A stretch of 64,000 nt of DNA. It comes from Nitrospirales bacterium (lineage in GTDB: Bacteria; Nitrospirota; Nitrospiria; Nitrospirales; UBA8639). The stretch spans positions 34,708 to 98,707 of the forward strand of contig BQIU01000006.1 of the NCBI GenBank assembly GCA_021603905.1. The letters run 5' to 3'. Under the pieces are notes generated by a model. That model ran no database searches and was not told the origin of the DNA. It saw nothing but the letters and a program-made list of their open reading frames with translations. Both the position numbers and the translations under genes were made by a program. Within the stretch, counting starts at the first letter, position 1. Each line of letters opens with the position of its first letter. Below, piece by piece: positions 46,819 to 55,932 of this stretch.

Positions 46819-46884
46819 CGTTCATCGATTTCCTTACTGGGTGTGCATGAAAAAATATCAGAAACTGAGGACTGTATCGACTCG

Positions 46885-47580
46885 TTATAACGGAAATAAT
46901 GCTCCAAAATTGATTGGAATATTTTGACGAATATATTGATCAACCCAGAGATTAACGTCCGCAATAGGAGATCGAGGGACATAGACAATGTCAAACGGCA
47001 CAAGTCCGATATCCTGGCTGAAATCCTCGCCTGAAAGCACGGCATTGAGATTCACCGGAATGACCAGGGGTTGCCTGCCTTGAATTCGTCGAATAATTAA
47101 GGCTTCCTCCCAAGCCTCATCGGTGGCCCCTTCAGCCCGTGAAATTGCTTGCATCACAGTTAACGGACCCGTGAGCTCGAGCTCCCCAGGTTTTGCCACT
47201 TCCCCATCAACATAAATTCTCGCACCGAAGGACCGGACGATGACAGTAATTTCAGGTTGTTTCAGTTCGCGATCATATTCTTTTTTTAGTAGTTCCGTCA
47301 GTGCATGAGGCGTCCGTCCCGCAGCAATGGCCTCACCAACTAATTGTAAGGAAATACGACCATCTGGTCGAACGGTGACTTCTTCATTGAGATCTGAATT
47401 ATAAAAAAACTTCACATCTAATAGATCACCTGGTTGAATAATATACTCTTGCATAAGCGTTGGCCCAACTTGACCAACCGTCGTCCCTGGCGAGCCAATC
47501 GATGTTGGGCTTTTCACGACAACACTTGGCGAACAGGCGGTGAATGAAGTAAAAATAATAAAAATTAGTCCCGCAATCAT
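46885..47580 (-). CDS. Wza-like polysaccharide export lipoprotein, copy 2
   Basis: 231 residues from the ATG at 47580; an in-frame stop just upstream rules out a longer form. A short signal peptide ends in a lipobox (TSFTAC). The Poly_export domain starts EYIIQPGDLLDVKFFY and includes VRPDGRISLQLVGE. One SLBB domain follows (YVDGEVAKPGELELTGPLTVMQAI). The C-terminus (DVNLWVDQYIRQNIPINFG) has an amphipathic helix that could form the outer-membrane pore as in Wza. The protein is much shorter than E. coli Wza (379), with one SLBB only. It is about 85% identical by eye to the copy at 48153-48851. AAAGGA lies about 10 bases before the start. Confidence 0.88.
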   Translation of the reverse strand: MIAGLIFIIFTSFTACSPSVVVKSPTSIGSPGTTVGQVGPTLMQEYIIQPGDLLDVKFFYNSDLNEEVTVRPDGRISLQLVGEAIAAGRTPHALTELLKKEYDRELKQPEITVIVRSFGARIYVDGEVAKPGELELTGPLTVMQAISRAEGATDEAWEEALIIRRIQGRQPLVIPVNLNAVLSGEDFSQDIGLVPFDIVYVPRSPIADVNLWVDQYIRQNIPINFGALFPL

Positions 47581-48152
47581 TCGTAAACGGTCCTTTCTTC
47601 GTCAAGCTCCAAATGCAGTTTTAACCTGAGAATGCTTAAGCAATACATATTCAGAATGAGTGAGTTAAAGACTTGCAAGTCTCTGATTATGATGTTTTGC
47701 CAAGGTAAGTAGGAACGACAAGGTTATAAGCGCACAAGACTTAGCCACGGCGAGTAACACTGACCTATTCGATCACCTGTCGTGAAAGCAAACATCGTGT
47801 TTTGTTCGAACATTTCTGAAACACAACAGGATTATATATTCAGATGCAATGAATATACCTTAAGGGTAAGGTCTAACCTTATGACTTGAAACTATAGAAA
47901 TTATAATAAAAAATCATCACTATGGCTACTACTTTCTAAGCCTGAAGTGAAGGCAAGAACATGCAGTACTATTACGTATTTCTGATAATCGCTTATGATA
48001 TTTGTCTAGTCACTATCTTGATTCTAACCAATTTCACATAAATCTGTAAGCTCCCCCCCCTCCTGTTACTTGAACGAACTTATCCGCATGTATCGATGAG
48101 TTCTTTCCGTCTTCGCTCCAATATGAATAGCTTCAAAACTTTTTTATTCCGC
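47581..48152. other. AT-rich region between two Wza-like copies
   Basis: 572 bases. It contains a run of eight C at 48053-48060 but no supported gene. It separates the two near-identical export genes, so the second copy may have its own promoter here. I could not identify a -35/-10 pair with confidence. Confidence 0.35.
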
Positions 48153-48851
48153 TTAATTAAGTGGGAAAAAGGCCCCAAACCTTATTGGAATATTTTGACG
48201 AATATATTGATCAACCCAAAGATTAACGTCCGCAATAGGAGATCGAGGGACATAGACAATGTCAAATGGCACAAGTCCGATATCCTGGCTAAAATCCTCA
48301 CCTGAGAGGACGGACTTGATGTCTATGGCAATGACGAATGGCTGTTTGCCTTGAATCCGTCGAATGATTAACGCTTGATCCCAAGCTTCATCGGTGGCCC
48401 CTTCAGCCCGTGAAATTGCTTGCATCACGGTTAACGGACCCGTGAGCTCGAGCTCTCCAGGCTTTTCCACTTCCCCATCAACGAAAATTCTCGCACCGAA
48501 GGAACGGACAATGACAGTAATTTCAGGTTGTTTCAGCTCTCGATCATACTCTTTTTTTAAGAGTTCCGTCAGTGAATAAGGTGTACGTCCCGCAGCAATG
48601 GTTTCTCCAACTAATTGTAAGGAAATACGACCGTCTGGCCGCACTGTCACAAGTTCATTTAAATCAGGGTTGTAGAAGAATTTTATGTCTAATTCATCGC
48701 CTGGTTGAATAATGTACTCCTTCATAAGCGTTGGTCCAACTTGACCAACCGTTGTCCCTGGTGAGCCAACCGATGTTGGACTTTTCACGACAACACTTGG
48801 CGAACAGGCAGCTAAGAAGAAAATAAGAGTGATAATGAGTCCCGCAATCAT
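48153..48851 (-). CDS. Wza-like polysaccharide export lipoprotein, copy 1
   Basis: 232 residues from the ATG at 48851, again with an in-frame stop closely upstream. Signal peptide with lipobox FFLAAC, then the same plan as copy 2: Poly_export (EYIIQPGDELDIKFFYNPDL), VRPDGRISLQLVGE, a single SLBB (FVDGEVEKPGELELTG), and a C-terminal amphipathic helix. Differences from copy 2 cluster in the signal peptide, around residues 50-60 and around residues 155-175. The nucleotide sequences are also very similar, so duplication was recent or gene conversion is active. It is the first gene of the minus-strand EPS run. Confidence 0.88.
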   Translation of the reverse strand: MIAGLIITLIFFLAACSPSVVVKSPTSVGSPGTTVGQVGPTLMKEYIIQPGDELDIKFFYNPDLNELVTVRPDGRISLQLVGETIAAGRTPYSLTELLKKEYDRELKQPEITVIVRSFGARIFVDGEVEKPGELELTGPLTVMQAISRAEGATDEAWDQALIIRRIQGKQPFVIAIDIKSVLSGEDFSQDIGLVPFDIVYVPRSPIADVNLWVDQYIRQNIPIRFGAFFPLN

Positions 48852-49349
48852 TCGTGAGCAACCCTTTCATCGTGAATTTTCATTGGTCGTGCGAGCCTAC
48901 GCTCGTTACAAAACGAATAACTTGTGATGTGAAACGAACCGTACGCACGCGTAAAGATACGGTTGAGTGTGTATATTGGCGATTCATGTTCAAATATTCA
49001 AAAGGATGAGAAGGTCATCGTTTACTCGCTTTTAAAATCTTGCTGACTTTTTCAGCATAGTTGTGATGACATCAAACGTCAATTGTGTAAACGGGCATTG
49101 CTAGGCTTCCGAAAGACGAACACCAATACTATAAGGTGGGCAAGCTCAGGCTTCCTGCTTATTCAGTAAGCAAATTTGCAATAAAAACATATCGCTAATT
49201 CCAATGTACATCACAACACCTGTGGACCCGATGCAGGCGTCGGTATGTATTAGGGAGTTGAGTGCAATCAATTTGATTTTCCCCTCACGATATCGAATAC
49301 CGAATTAAGAAATATATATCGATTCGCAACGAAGTGTTACATGAAATAA
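48852..49349. other. Upstream region of the minus-strand EPS run
   Basis: About 500 bases upstream of the first Wza-like gene. A small perfect hairpin (CGAGC/GCTCG) lies near 48891-48904 in the likely leader. Promoter elements for the EPS run should be here but cannot be assigned with confidence. No gene is seen. Confidence 0.35.
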
Positions 49350-49745
49350 ACATGCAGACATCCCAGTCAGGAGTTGAAGCAAAAGGTCGTGGGGTTGGGA
49401 ATAAAGCCCTACTCACGAGCCATCGTGGGGTGGGCAATGAACCGTCGGATGACACACCAACTGATGTGTGACGTCCTGATGATGGGATTGTTTCGGCACC
49501 ACTTCTTCCCAGAAACCACGATCCTCCCCTCTGATCGTGGCAGTCAGTTCTGGGCAAAACGCTATCAGAGATTGCTGAGAAATCATAGGCTACGCTGTGG
49601 TTATGGGTCATAAAACAAATTGCTAAGATATTGCCGTCACAAAGAGCTTCTGGCACTCCCCAAAAGTCACATTCGTCCATACGAACGATACATGTCATGG
49701 CGCATGGCCAAATTCAGTCTCTTTGAGTACATTGAAACCTAGGAC
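49350..49745 (+). pseudogene. Decayed IS3-family transposase (OrfB) fragment
   Basis: On the plus strand the text PYSRAIVGWAMNRRMTHQLM, then LPSDRGSQFWAKRYQRLLRNH, matches the rve integrase core of IS3-family OrfB, with the second catalytic Asp in SDRGSQ. After a frameshift, YDIAVTKSFWHS and a segment ending SLFEYIE correspond to the usual C-terminal blocks (the glutamate of DDE would lie in the ESF position, here changed to K). N-terminal parts are missing and several stops interrupt it, so it is inactive. It lies between the EPS island and the HEAT-repeat gene. Edges are approximate. Confidence 0.8.
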
Positions 49746-49950
49746 AATCGGCTAGAGACATCGAATCTTGATAGTCTTTGAGAAGGCAGCTGAACCCCGT
49801 GTCCGAGTTTGTGGGGAAGCATCGGTGGTGTGCCTTATTGTTGGTGTTTCGTTCAATCTTGACCACTTTAGGTCGAACCTACTAGACTGGCCTAATTATC
49901 ATTAAAGATGAATTTCTTTCAAATTATGAGACTTCAAGTGGGGACGCACG

Positions 49951-50766
49951 ATGTTGATAAGGACTAAGTGGACAACATGGCCAATACTCATACTCCTCAT
50001 GGCCAGTGTTGCAACCTTTTGCGGTTGGGCGAGCGCGGAAACAGAACAACAGTCTGCACGAAGCATTCTTATCCAGGGCTATGCCCCACCTCCCAAAGCG
50101 GAATTTCCAGACATCCCGAAAGCGACCCCGGCCCCCGAGGTATTAACCCAGAAGGATCGTGACCGTTTGGATTCGCTCGTTCCGCTGTTAGCCGGGAAGC
50201 AGGAACTCTGGGTGATGGGCGAATTTGTGCATTATGCCAAACATTCAGTGCCATTTGTCGTCAAAGCCTTAAAGATGCCTGGGCCACGTATACGATATAA
50301 TGCGATTGAAACTCTTTCAATGATCAAAGATCCTTCAGCGGTACCAGCGCTTCTGGACGTTGCAACAAACTCAGAGGATATTTCTCGTGTGCGAAGCCAC
50401 GCGATACGGGTTGCGACTCGCCTAGATTCTCAAAAAGTTCATCCGGCCCTCAAGAAAATGGTCAAAGATGATAATTCGACTATTCGCAGGACGGCCGCGT
50501 TTGAAGCCAGAAACGTGAGACAAAAAGAAGTACTTCCAATTTTAATTGAAACCATTGGAGACCCTGAAAAGTTTGTCTCAATCACGGCGCTAGAATCCTT
50601 TTGGAGACTCACAGGATTTTCTGGAACCTCTCATGATTGGGAAATGTCTACTGAAAAGGACCGGAAGGCATGGAGCAAGGAATGGTCAGCGTGGTTAAAA
50701 GAGAATGAAAATCGATTGGAGCCATCGAAATCTCAAAAACATCCATTTGCTTCACCGTCAAGTTGA
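49951..50766 (+). CDS. Periplasmic HEAT-repeat protein
   Basis: 271 residues with a signal peptide (PILILLMASVATFCGWASA). After a Pro-rich linker (GYAPPPKAEFPDIPKATPAP) come four or five HEAT/PBS-lyase-like helical pairs: YNAIETLSMIKDPSAVPALL, HAIRVATRLDSQKVHPALK, RTAAFEARNVRQKEVLPIL and ITALESFWRLTG. The C-terminus is charged and Trp-rich. Such proteins usually serve as binding scaffolds. It has a general plan similar to the HEAT protein at 1645-2748 but no close identity. It is followed by def after about 70 bp. Confidence 0.7.
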   Translation: MLIRTKWTTWPILILLMASVATFCGWASAETEQQSARSILIQGYAPPPKAEFPDIPKATPAPEVLTQKDRDRLDSLVPLLAGKQELWVMGEFVHYAKHSVPFVVKALKMPGPRIRYNAIETLSMIKDPSAVPALLDVATNSEDISRVRSHAIRVATRLDSQKVHPALKKMVKDDNSTIRRTAAFEARNVRQKEVLPILIETIGDPEKFVSITALESFWRLTGFSGTSHDWEMSTEKDRKAWSKEWSAWLKENENRLEPSKSQKHPFASPSS

Positions 50767-50837
50767 TATACTCATCTAACACGTGATCCAATAGAGACGT
50801 GCAAGTAAACAAATGACCACACCATAGGGAGAAGAGA

Positions 50838-51368
50838 ATGGGCTTACTACCGATAGCCAAGGTCGGAAATCCGATTTTGAGGAGGATTGCAGAACCCGTA
50901 GAGACCAATCGCATTAAAAGTGTGGAATTTCAGGAATTTATTGCTGACATGTTTGAGACCATGGTTGAGAATAATGGCATTGGATTGGCCGCCCCCCAAG
51001 TCTCACGATCAGAGCAGGTGGTCGTCATGGAATGTGGGGGGGACAATGGTTTTCCCAGGACCGTGTTAATCAATCCGAAAATTGTCTTTTATGGACCACA
51101 ACAAACAGAAATGTGGGAAGGCTGCCTGAGCATTGATGGGCTTCAGGGCCAGGTGACTCGTCCTTCCATGATCCGCGTACAAGCCCTCGATCAACATGGC
51201 AACTTACAGGATTGGGAAGCTCATGGCCTCTATGCGGTGTGTATACAGCATGAAATGGATCACTTGCTCGGCAAACTGTTTATCGATCGCATGGCCGACA
51301 TGTCAACATTGACGCAATTGCAAGAGTTTGAAACCTATTGGCAAAAAGAGCCTGCCACAATCATTTAA
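50838..51368 (+). CDS. def: Peptide deformylase
   Basis: 176 residues, the usual length. It removes the formyl group from nascent polypeptides. All three motifs are present: motif 1 GIGLAAPQVS, motif 2 EGCLSI with the metal-binding Cys, and motif 3 QHEMDHLLG with the two metal-binding His and the catalytic Glu. The ATG at 50838 follows AGGGAGAAGAG. No fmt gene is adjacent; the exporter gene follows by 100 bp. Confidence 0.95.
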   Translation: MGLLPIAKVGNPILRRIAEPVETNRIKSVEFQEFIADMFETMVENNGIGLAAPQVSRSEQVVVMECGGDNGFPRTVLINPKIVFYGPQQTEMWEGCLSIDGLQGQVTRPSMIRVQALDQHGNLQDWEAHGLYAVCIQHEMDHLLGKLFIDRMADMSTLTQLQEFETYWQKEPATII

Positions 51369-51467
51369 ACACCTCAGTTCGTACGAACGAACACCCAATC
51401 ACTCTGTTGTACCTGTTGTCCCGACCGTAAACGAACCGCGTATGCTGGAAAGAATAGTTGAGTCTTT

Positions 51468-53192
51468 GTGAAACCCTTAGCCCGAATTCTTTCCTACCTC
51501 GCTCCGCACCGATCACTGGTTTTTGGAACATTTCTCTGTGCCACGCTCGCGACAGCCCTTGACCTTCTTCCTCCCTGGCTCATAAAAATTGTGATTGACG
51601 AGGTCATTCCCAATCATGATATTGATTTGCTTCCGCAAGTCCTCGTTGGATTATTTTTGGCCTATACCTTCAAAAACCTCTTTAATTCGCTACGAATCAG
51701 GTTCAATAATAAATTAGAACAACAAGTAGTCTTTGAATTACGCGGGCAAGTGTTTTCTGCCCTACAACGTCTCTCATTAAATTACTTTGAAAATCGGTCA
51801 ACAGGGGAAATTATGTCGCGAGTGACCAATGACACCGAACACGTTGAACGTATTTTCATTGATGGACTTGAAGGAATGTTGACAGCCTCACTCACGTTAA
51901 TTGGCATCACCATCATTCTCTTTACTCTCAATTGGAAGTTGGCATGCTTAGTGCTCGTGCCTGTGCCAATCCTTATTATGGCGGGGATCTGGTTTACGAA
52001 ACGGGTTCATGGCTATTACCACGATATCCGTCGAGATGCCGCTGACCTCAATGCGTATTTGCAAGATGCCTTATCAGGCATTCGAGAAACGATGGGATTT
52101 AACCGTCACACCTATGAACAGGAACGGTTCACCAAACGAAGTTATGACTACAGTCGTTCAAACCTGAAGGCCATGTATCTCTGGTCGGTGTATTCTCCGA
52201 GTATGATCTTTGTTGGGAGTCTCGGAACGGTCCTCATTTTATGGTATGGCTCTCAACAAGTGATGCAGGGGCAACTGACCTTGGGTGAATTGGTCATGTT
52301 TTTATCGTACTTGGTATTATTTTATACTCCCGTAAATCAAATTCATTCAGTCAATCATTTATTGCAGCATGCCTTGGCCGCCAGTGAGCGAGTGTTTGAA
52401 GTCTTAGACTTTAAACCGGAGGTGATTGACCAACCATCCGTTCACCCCACGACCACTCGGTTGCAAGGAACTGTGGCCCTTCAACGCGTCTCTTTTTTTT
52501 ACCGTGAGGATGTTCCGGTCTTGCGAGATATTTCTTTAACGGTGGCCGCCGGTCAGCAAGTGGCCTTGGTTGGCCACAGTGGCGCAGGAAAAAGTACCAT
52601 CATTAAATTGCTCATGCGGTTTTATGATGTCAAGGCAGGGGCCATTACGATGGACGGACATGACATTCGGGATCTTCCGCTTGCGTATCTACGAAACCAA
52701 ATTGGATTGGTTCAACAAGAGCCATTCTTATTTAATGGGACGGTTCGACAGAATATTGCCTATGGCGATCTGCATGCGACACAGGAGCAGATTGAAGCGG
52801 TTGCGAAGGCCGCACGAGCGCATGAATTTATCATCGAGCTTCCGGAAGGCTACGACACCTGGATAGGCGAACGCGGCGTCAAACTGTCGGTCGGTCAAAA
52901 ACAGCGGGTCTCTATCGCACGAGTGCTCCTGAAAGATCCGCCTCTTGTGATATTTGATGAAGCCACTAGCAATATTGATACTGAGACGGAAGTCAAAATC
53001 CGAGAAGCCTTAACGCACCTCATCCAAGGACGAACGACCTTTGTGATTGCCCATCGATTGTCGACTTTGCACAATGTTGATCGCATTGTGGTCTTACAGC
53101 ATGGTCAAATTGTCGAAGAGGGGAATCATGTACAGCTTCTTGAGCAAGGTGGAATGTATACAGATTTATATGAAGCGCAGTTTCATGTCTGA
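51468..53192 (+). CDS. MsbA-like ABC exporter
   Basis: 574 residues from a GTG at 51468. This is a half-transporter with six membrane helices (about 1-310) and a C-terminal ATPase. Walker A is GHSGAGKS, the Q-loop is in QIGLVQQEPFLF, the signature is LSVGQKQR, Walker B is LVIFDEATS, and the H-loop is in VIAHRLST. It resembles MsbA and other lipid/glycan flippases of the subfamily B, which act as homodimers in the inner membrane. The lpxD gene nearby and the Gram-negative context fit lipid A transport, but other substrates are possible. Confidence 0.9.
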   Translation: MKPLARILSYLAPHRSLVFGTFLCATLATALDLLPPWLIKIVIDEVIPNHDIDLLPQVLVGLFLAYTFKNLFNSLRIRFNNKLEQQVVFELRGQVFSALQRLSLNYFENRSTGEIMSRVTNDTEHVERIFIDGLEGMLTASLTLIGITIILFTLNWKLACLVLVPVPILIMAGIWFTKRVHGYYHDIRRDAADLNAYLQDALSGIRETMGFNRHTYEQERFTKRSYDYSRSNLKAMYLWSVYSPSMIFVGSLGTVLILWYGSQQVMQGQLTLGELVMFLSYLVLFYTPVNQIHSVNHLLQHALAASERVFEVLDFKPEVIDQPSVHPTTTRLQGTVALQRVSFFYREDVPVLRDISLTVAAGQQVALVGHSGAGKSTIIKLLMRFYDVKAGAITMDGHDIRDLPLAYLRNQIGLVQQEPFLFNGTVRQNIAYGDLHATQEQIEAVAKAARAHEFIIELPEGYDTWIGERGVKLSVGQKQRVSIARVLLKDPPLVIFDEATSNIDTETEVKIREALTHLIQGRTTFVIAHRLSTLHNVDRIVVLQHGQIVEEGNHVQLLEQGGMYTDLYEAQFHV

Positions 53193-53227
53193 TCATTCAG
53201 AGAACAAAAAGCACGAACGGGTGAACG

Positions 53228-53410
53228 ATGCGTTGTCCAACTTGTCACAATCCAATAACCTGGAACGGCAACCCTTTTCGTCCATTTTGCTCAGAACGAT
53301 GCCGTTTTCTTGACTTGAACGGATGGTTGACTGAGCAATACCGGATTCCGGAAGAGGATTCACTGATCGATGAATCTGACTTGAACAATGGAAAACACTC
53401 AGATTCATGA
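53228..53410 (+). CDS. yacG: YacG-type zinc protein, DNA gyrase inhibitor family
   Basis: 60 residues. The four-cysteine zinc site is C3/C6 and C21/C25 (CPTCHNP and FCSERCRFLDLNGWL), the standard YacG pattern. The C-terminal tail is acidic and likely disordered (EEDSLIDESDLN). In E. coli YacG binds GyrB and inhibits gyrase. It is 35 bp downstream of the exporter gene. Confidence 0.9.
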   Translation: MRCPTCHNPITWNGNPFRPFCSERCRFLDLNGWLTEQYRIPEEDSLIDESDLNNGKHSDS

Positions 53411-53534
53411 CATGCCTCTTTGCACACATTCATCTCAAGAGAACACCCAAGAAATCTGTTTATCCATACCGATTGGGTACAATGTGCATCACGCTCACAC
53501 AATTAGGCATTCAGGCTAGAAGGATCTAGGAGTC

Positions 53535-54086
53535 ATGGCCAAAGTCATTACCACACGAAAAGTGCAAGGCGAAGTCGAAAGGGCCCACGATTATGTGCGA
53601 ACCCACATTCTCTTTCCTGCAGGCATGACCGGTTTGATCACGATGGTCGTAGGAGTTATTGGACTTCTTGTGCAACTTTGGAATGGAGGCTATTCATGGG
53701 AAACCTTCACCTCAAGTTCAGGCCTATTGGTGATTGGAGTGCTGGTGGGATTGGCGCAAACCAAGTATCACCAATTTCTGTTGCGTGAGTTTCCGGCTTT
53801 CTTTGCCAGTCGAATGAAAACGGCCACACAGCGGTCTGTTCAAAAAGCCAGACGAGCAACAGTTGAGGCACCGGTTGAACACCGGGGACGCGGTCTCATT
53901 CCGCTCTGGTACATATTAGGAATTATTCTGTTTATTGGTCTATCCATCGTGACCGTATTGGCCGGTCTGGTCGACCCGGTTCCGGCATTTGCCTTACCCT
54001 GGGCTGGATACTTTTGGGCTAAAATGTTTTTTTGGAAAGGCATTATTCTTCCTCCCGGGAAAAAGGGGAAGAAGAGTAAAATATAA
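53535..54086 (+). CDS. Membrane protein of unknown function
   Basis: 183 residues with about four hydrophobic segments: FPAGMTGLITMVVGVIGLLV, GLLVIGVLVGLAQ, LIPLWYILGIILFIGLSI and the region FALPWAGYFWAKMFF. A basic linker (RMKTATQRSVQKARR) lies between the second and third. The C-terminus is short and Lys-rich. I recognise no family. It is convergent with lpxD. Confidence 0.6.
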   Translation: MAKVITTRKVQGEVERAHDYVRTHILFPAGMTGLITMVVGVIGLLVQLWNGGYSWETFTSSSGLLVIGVLVGLAQTKYHQFLLREFPAFFASRMKTATQRSVQKARRATVEAPVEHRGRGLIPLWYILGIILFIGLSIVTVLAGLVDPVPAFALPWAGYFWAKMFFWKGIILPPGKKGKKSKI

Positions 54087-54102
54087 GTATCGAAGAGGCT
54101 TG

Positions 54103-55146
54103 TTACTGAGTTGCCTCACGATCAGCCAGTTTGGCTTTGAGTTCTTGAATTTCTTTGCGCATCTCCGGCAATCGTTGAATGAGCGCTTGAACTTTCAGCC
54201 ATGATGTATAGTCAAAGGCCATAGAGCCACCAACGGCTTTCCCTGCTTTGACTGATCGGCTGACTCCAGAACCAGCTGCAATTTTGGCTTGATCTCCAAT
54301 CGTCAAATGGTCAGTAAGACCCGCTTGTCCACCGATGAGCACATGGTGTCCCACCGTCGTACTTCCAGCAATTCCAACCTGTGCCACAAGAATGCAATCT
54401 TCACCAATATGTACGTTATGGGCAATTTGAACTTGATTGTCGACCTTCGTGCCACGCTTAATAGTGGTAAAGCCAAATGTTGCGCGATCAACCGTGACAT
54501 TGGCTCCCAGCTCAACATCATCCTCAATCACGACACTGCCTAGTTGTGGAATTTTTTGATGTCGTCCTTGGTGTTCCACATATCCAAATCCATCACTACC
54601 GATAACAGAGCCACACTGCACAATGACGCGTGCGCCAATCTGACAACCATCTAAGACGATCACGTTCGGATACAGAATCGAATCATCACCAATGACCACA
54701 TCATGTCCTATCACCACGCCTGGGTAGAGCGTCACACGTGCCCCAAGTTGAACGCGATCTCCAAGCGTGACAAACGCGCCGATGGATGTGTCTGGACCAA
54801 TACGAACATCGTGACCTTTCACCACCGTATCAGCAATTCCGTGGCGAGCTATGGAGGGAAGAAAATACCGCTGAGTGAGGAGGGCAAAGGCATAGAGCGG
54901 ATTAGGCGTGATCAGTTGGGGACGAGATTCGTCTTCAACGGCTTGAGAAATGATAAAAGCTGATGCATGGGATTGACGAGCTAACGAAGAAAGACTCGAG
55001 TCAGTGACAAACACCAAATCTCCTGCTTCAGCTTGTTCAAGACTTGCCACGCCGGTCAATAGCACGTCTCCATCCCCATGTACGTGGCCTTGAATGCATT
55101 GGGCAAGTTCGTCAAGACGAACACCTGGATTCAGTTTAGGTAGCAT
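54103..55146 (-). CDS. lpxD: UDP-3-O-acylglucosamine N-acyltransferase
   Basis: 347 residues, the usual length. It performs the third step of lipid A synthesis: transfer of a hydroxyacyl chain from ACP to the 2-amino group of UDP-3-O-acylglucosamine. The N-terminal uridine-binding domain (LSGV-like [20 protein letters not shown]) is followed by a left-handed beta-helix of hexapeptide repeats ([20 protein letters not shown]). The catalytic His region is [11 protein letters not shown], and a C-terminal helix/coil ([15 protein letters not shown]) ends the protein. It shows that the cell makes LPS. No other lpx gene is adjacent. Confidence 0.95.
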   Translation of the reverse strand: MLPKLNPGVRLDELAQCIQGHVHGDGDVLLTGVASLEQAEAGDLVFVTDSSLSSLARQSHASAFIISQAVEDESRPQLITPNPLYAFALLTQRYFLPSIARHGIADTVVKGHDVRIGPDTSIGAFVTLGDRVQLGARVTLYPGVVIGHDVVIGDDSILYPNVIVLDGCQIGARVIVQCGSVIGSDGFGYVEHQGRHQKIPQLGSVVIEDDVELGANVTVDRATFGFTTIKRGTKVDNQVQIAHNVHIGEDCILVAQVGIAGSTTVGHHVLIGGQAGLTDHLTIGDQAKIAAGSGVSRSVKAGKAVGGSMAFDYTSWLKVQALIQRLPEMRKEIQELKAKLADREATQ

Positions 55147-55416
55147 GAGTTGGAAAGAGGCTGCGAGTGAACCCGCACGATCCTTTTGGAGCGCCTTCGA
55201 CCTTGAATACTAGACGATTGCTGTGTTACGTATTTCAAGCTAGCGAAAACACTGCTTCCAGTCAAGTGGTAAATTATATGCATTGACTTTGCTCAATCTT
55301 TTTATCTCCCACATGTTCACGAGACAGTTTACGTCAGCTGCATGAACAAGAATACAATTCTCTTTCAAATGATCACTTGATACACGTACTCGTTGTTTAT
55401 AATTAAGATTTCCTTA

Positions 55417-55836
55417 ATGACCGTTATAACTAAAAAAAAATCACGGACACATTTCTGGACATACTGGCTTCCGATCATCCTTTATGCAGGCTTGATCGTC
55501 TTTCTCTCGTCATTATCCTCCCCTGGAGTTGACTTCATTACCATCTTTCCCGGATTTGATGATAAAATCATCCATGCCATCGAATATGCCATTCTCGCTA
55601 TTCTCTGTTATCGAGCCCTTCTCCACACTGCGACCGCCGATTGGATGCGCTATGCCCCGTTCCTAGCAATTATGGCATCAGCGATGTTCGGCATCACTGA
55701 TGAAATCCATCAAGCCTTCGTGCCATTGCGTCAAGCCGATGCGTGGGATGTGTTGGCTGACGGTATTGGTGCCTCAATAGGGGTCGGGATGTGGAAATGG
55801 ATGTTTCAACTGTCCTCACCTGCACCCTTGACTTAG
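55417..55836 (+). CDS. VanZ-family membrane protein
   Basis: 139 residues from the ATG at 55417; a TTG at 55393 is less likely. Four hydrophobic segments and the VanZ motifs FLSSLSSPG, DDKIIHAIEYAILAILCYR and FGITDEIHQAFVPLRQADAWDVLADGIGA are visible. VanZ itself gives low-level teicoplanin resistance, but chromosomal homologues like this have no defined role. It lies divergently from lpxD and 96 bp before a TPR gene on the same strand. Confidence 0.85.
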   Translation: MTVITKKKSRTHFWTYWLPIILYAGLIVFLSSLSSPGVDFITIFPGFDDKIIHAIEYAILAILCYRALLHTATADWMRYAPFLAIMASAMFGITDEIHQAFVPLRQADAWDVLADGIGASIGVGMWKWMFQLSSPAPLT

Positions 55837-55932
55837 CTCACCTCATTCACGATCTGTTACAATTGACGAGTGCCTATTGTCTGTATGACCCATGCATGCT
55901 CATGATGATGACGATTTGTCTGAAAGGACGAG

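Noticed and set aside
48053..48060. Run of eight C as phase-variation tract
   Set aside because: It lies between genes and not in a clear promoter spacer; no consequence can be argued.
41721..48851. Exosortase/PEP-CTERM locus
   Set aside because: The ExeA-like ATPase, Wzz and BY-kinase resemble genes near xrtA, but no exosortase, PEP-CTERM protein or PrsK/PrsR gene is seen in the window.
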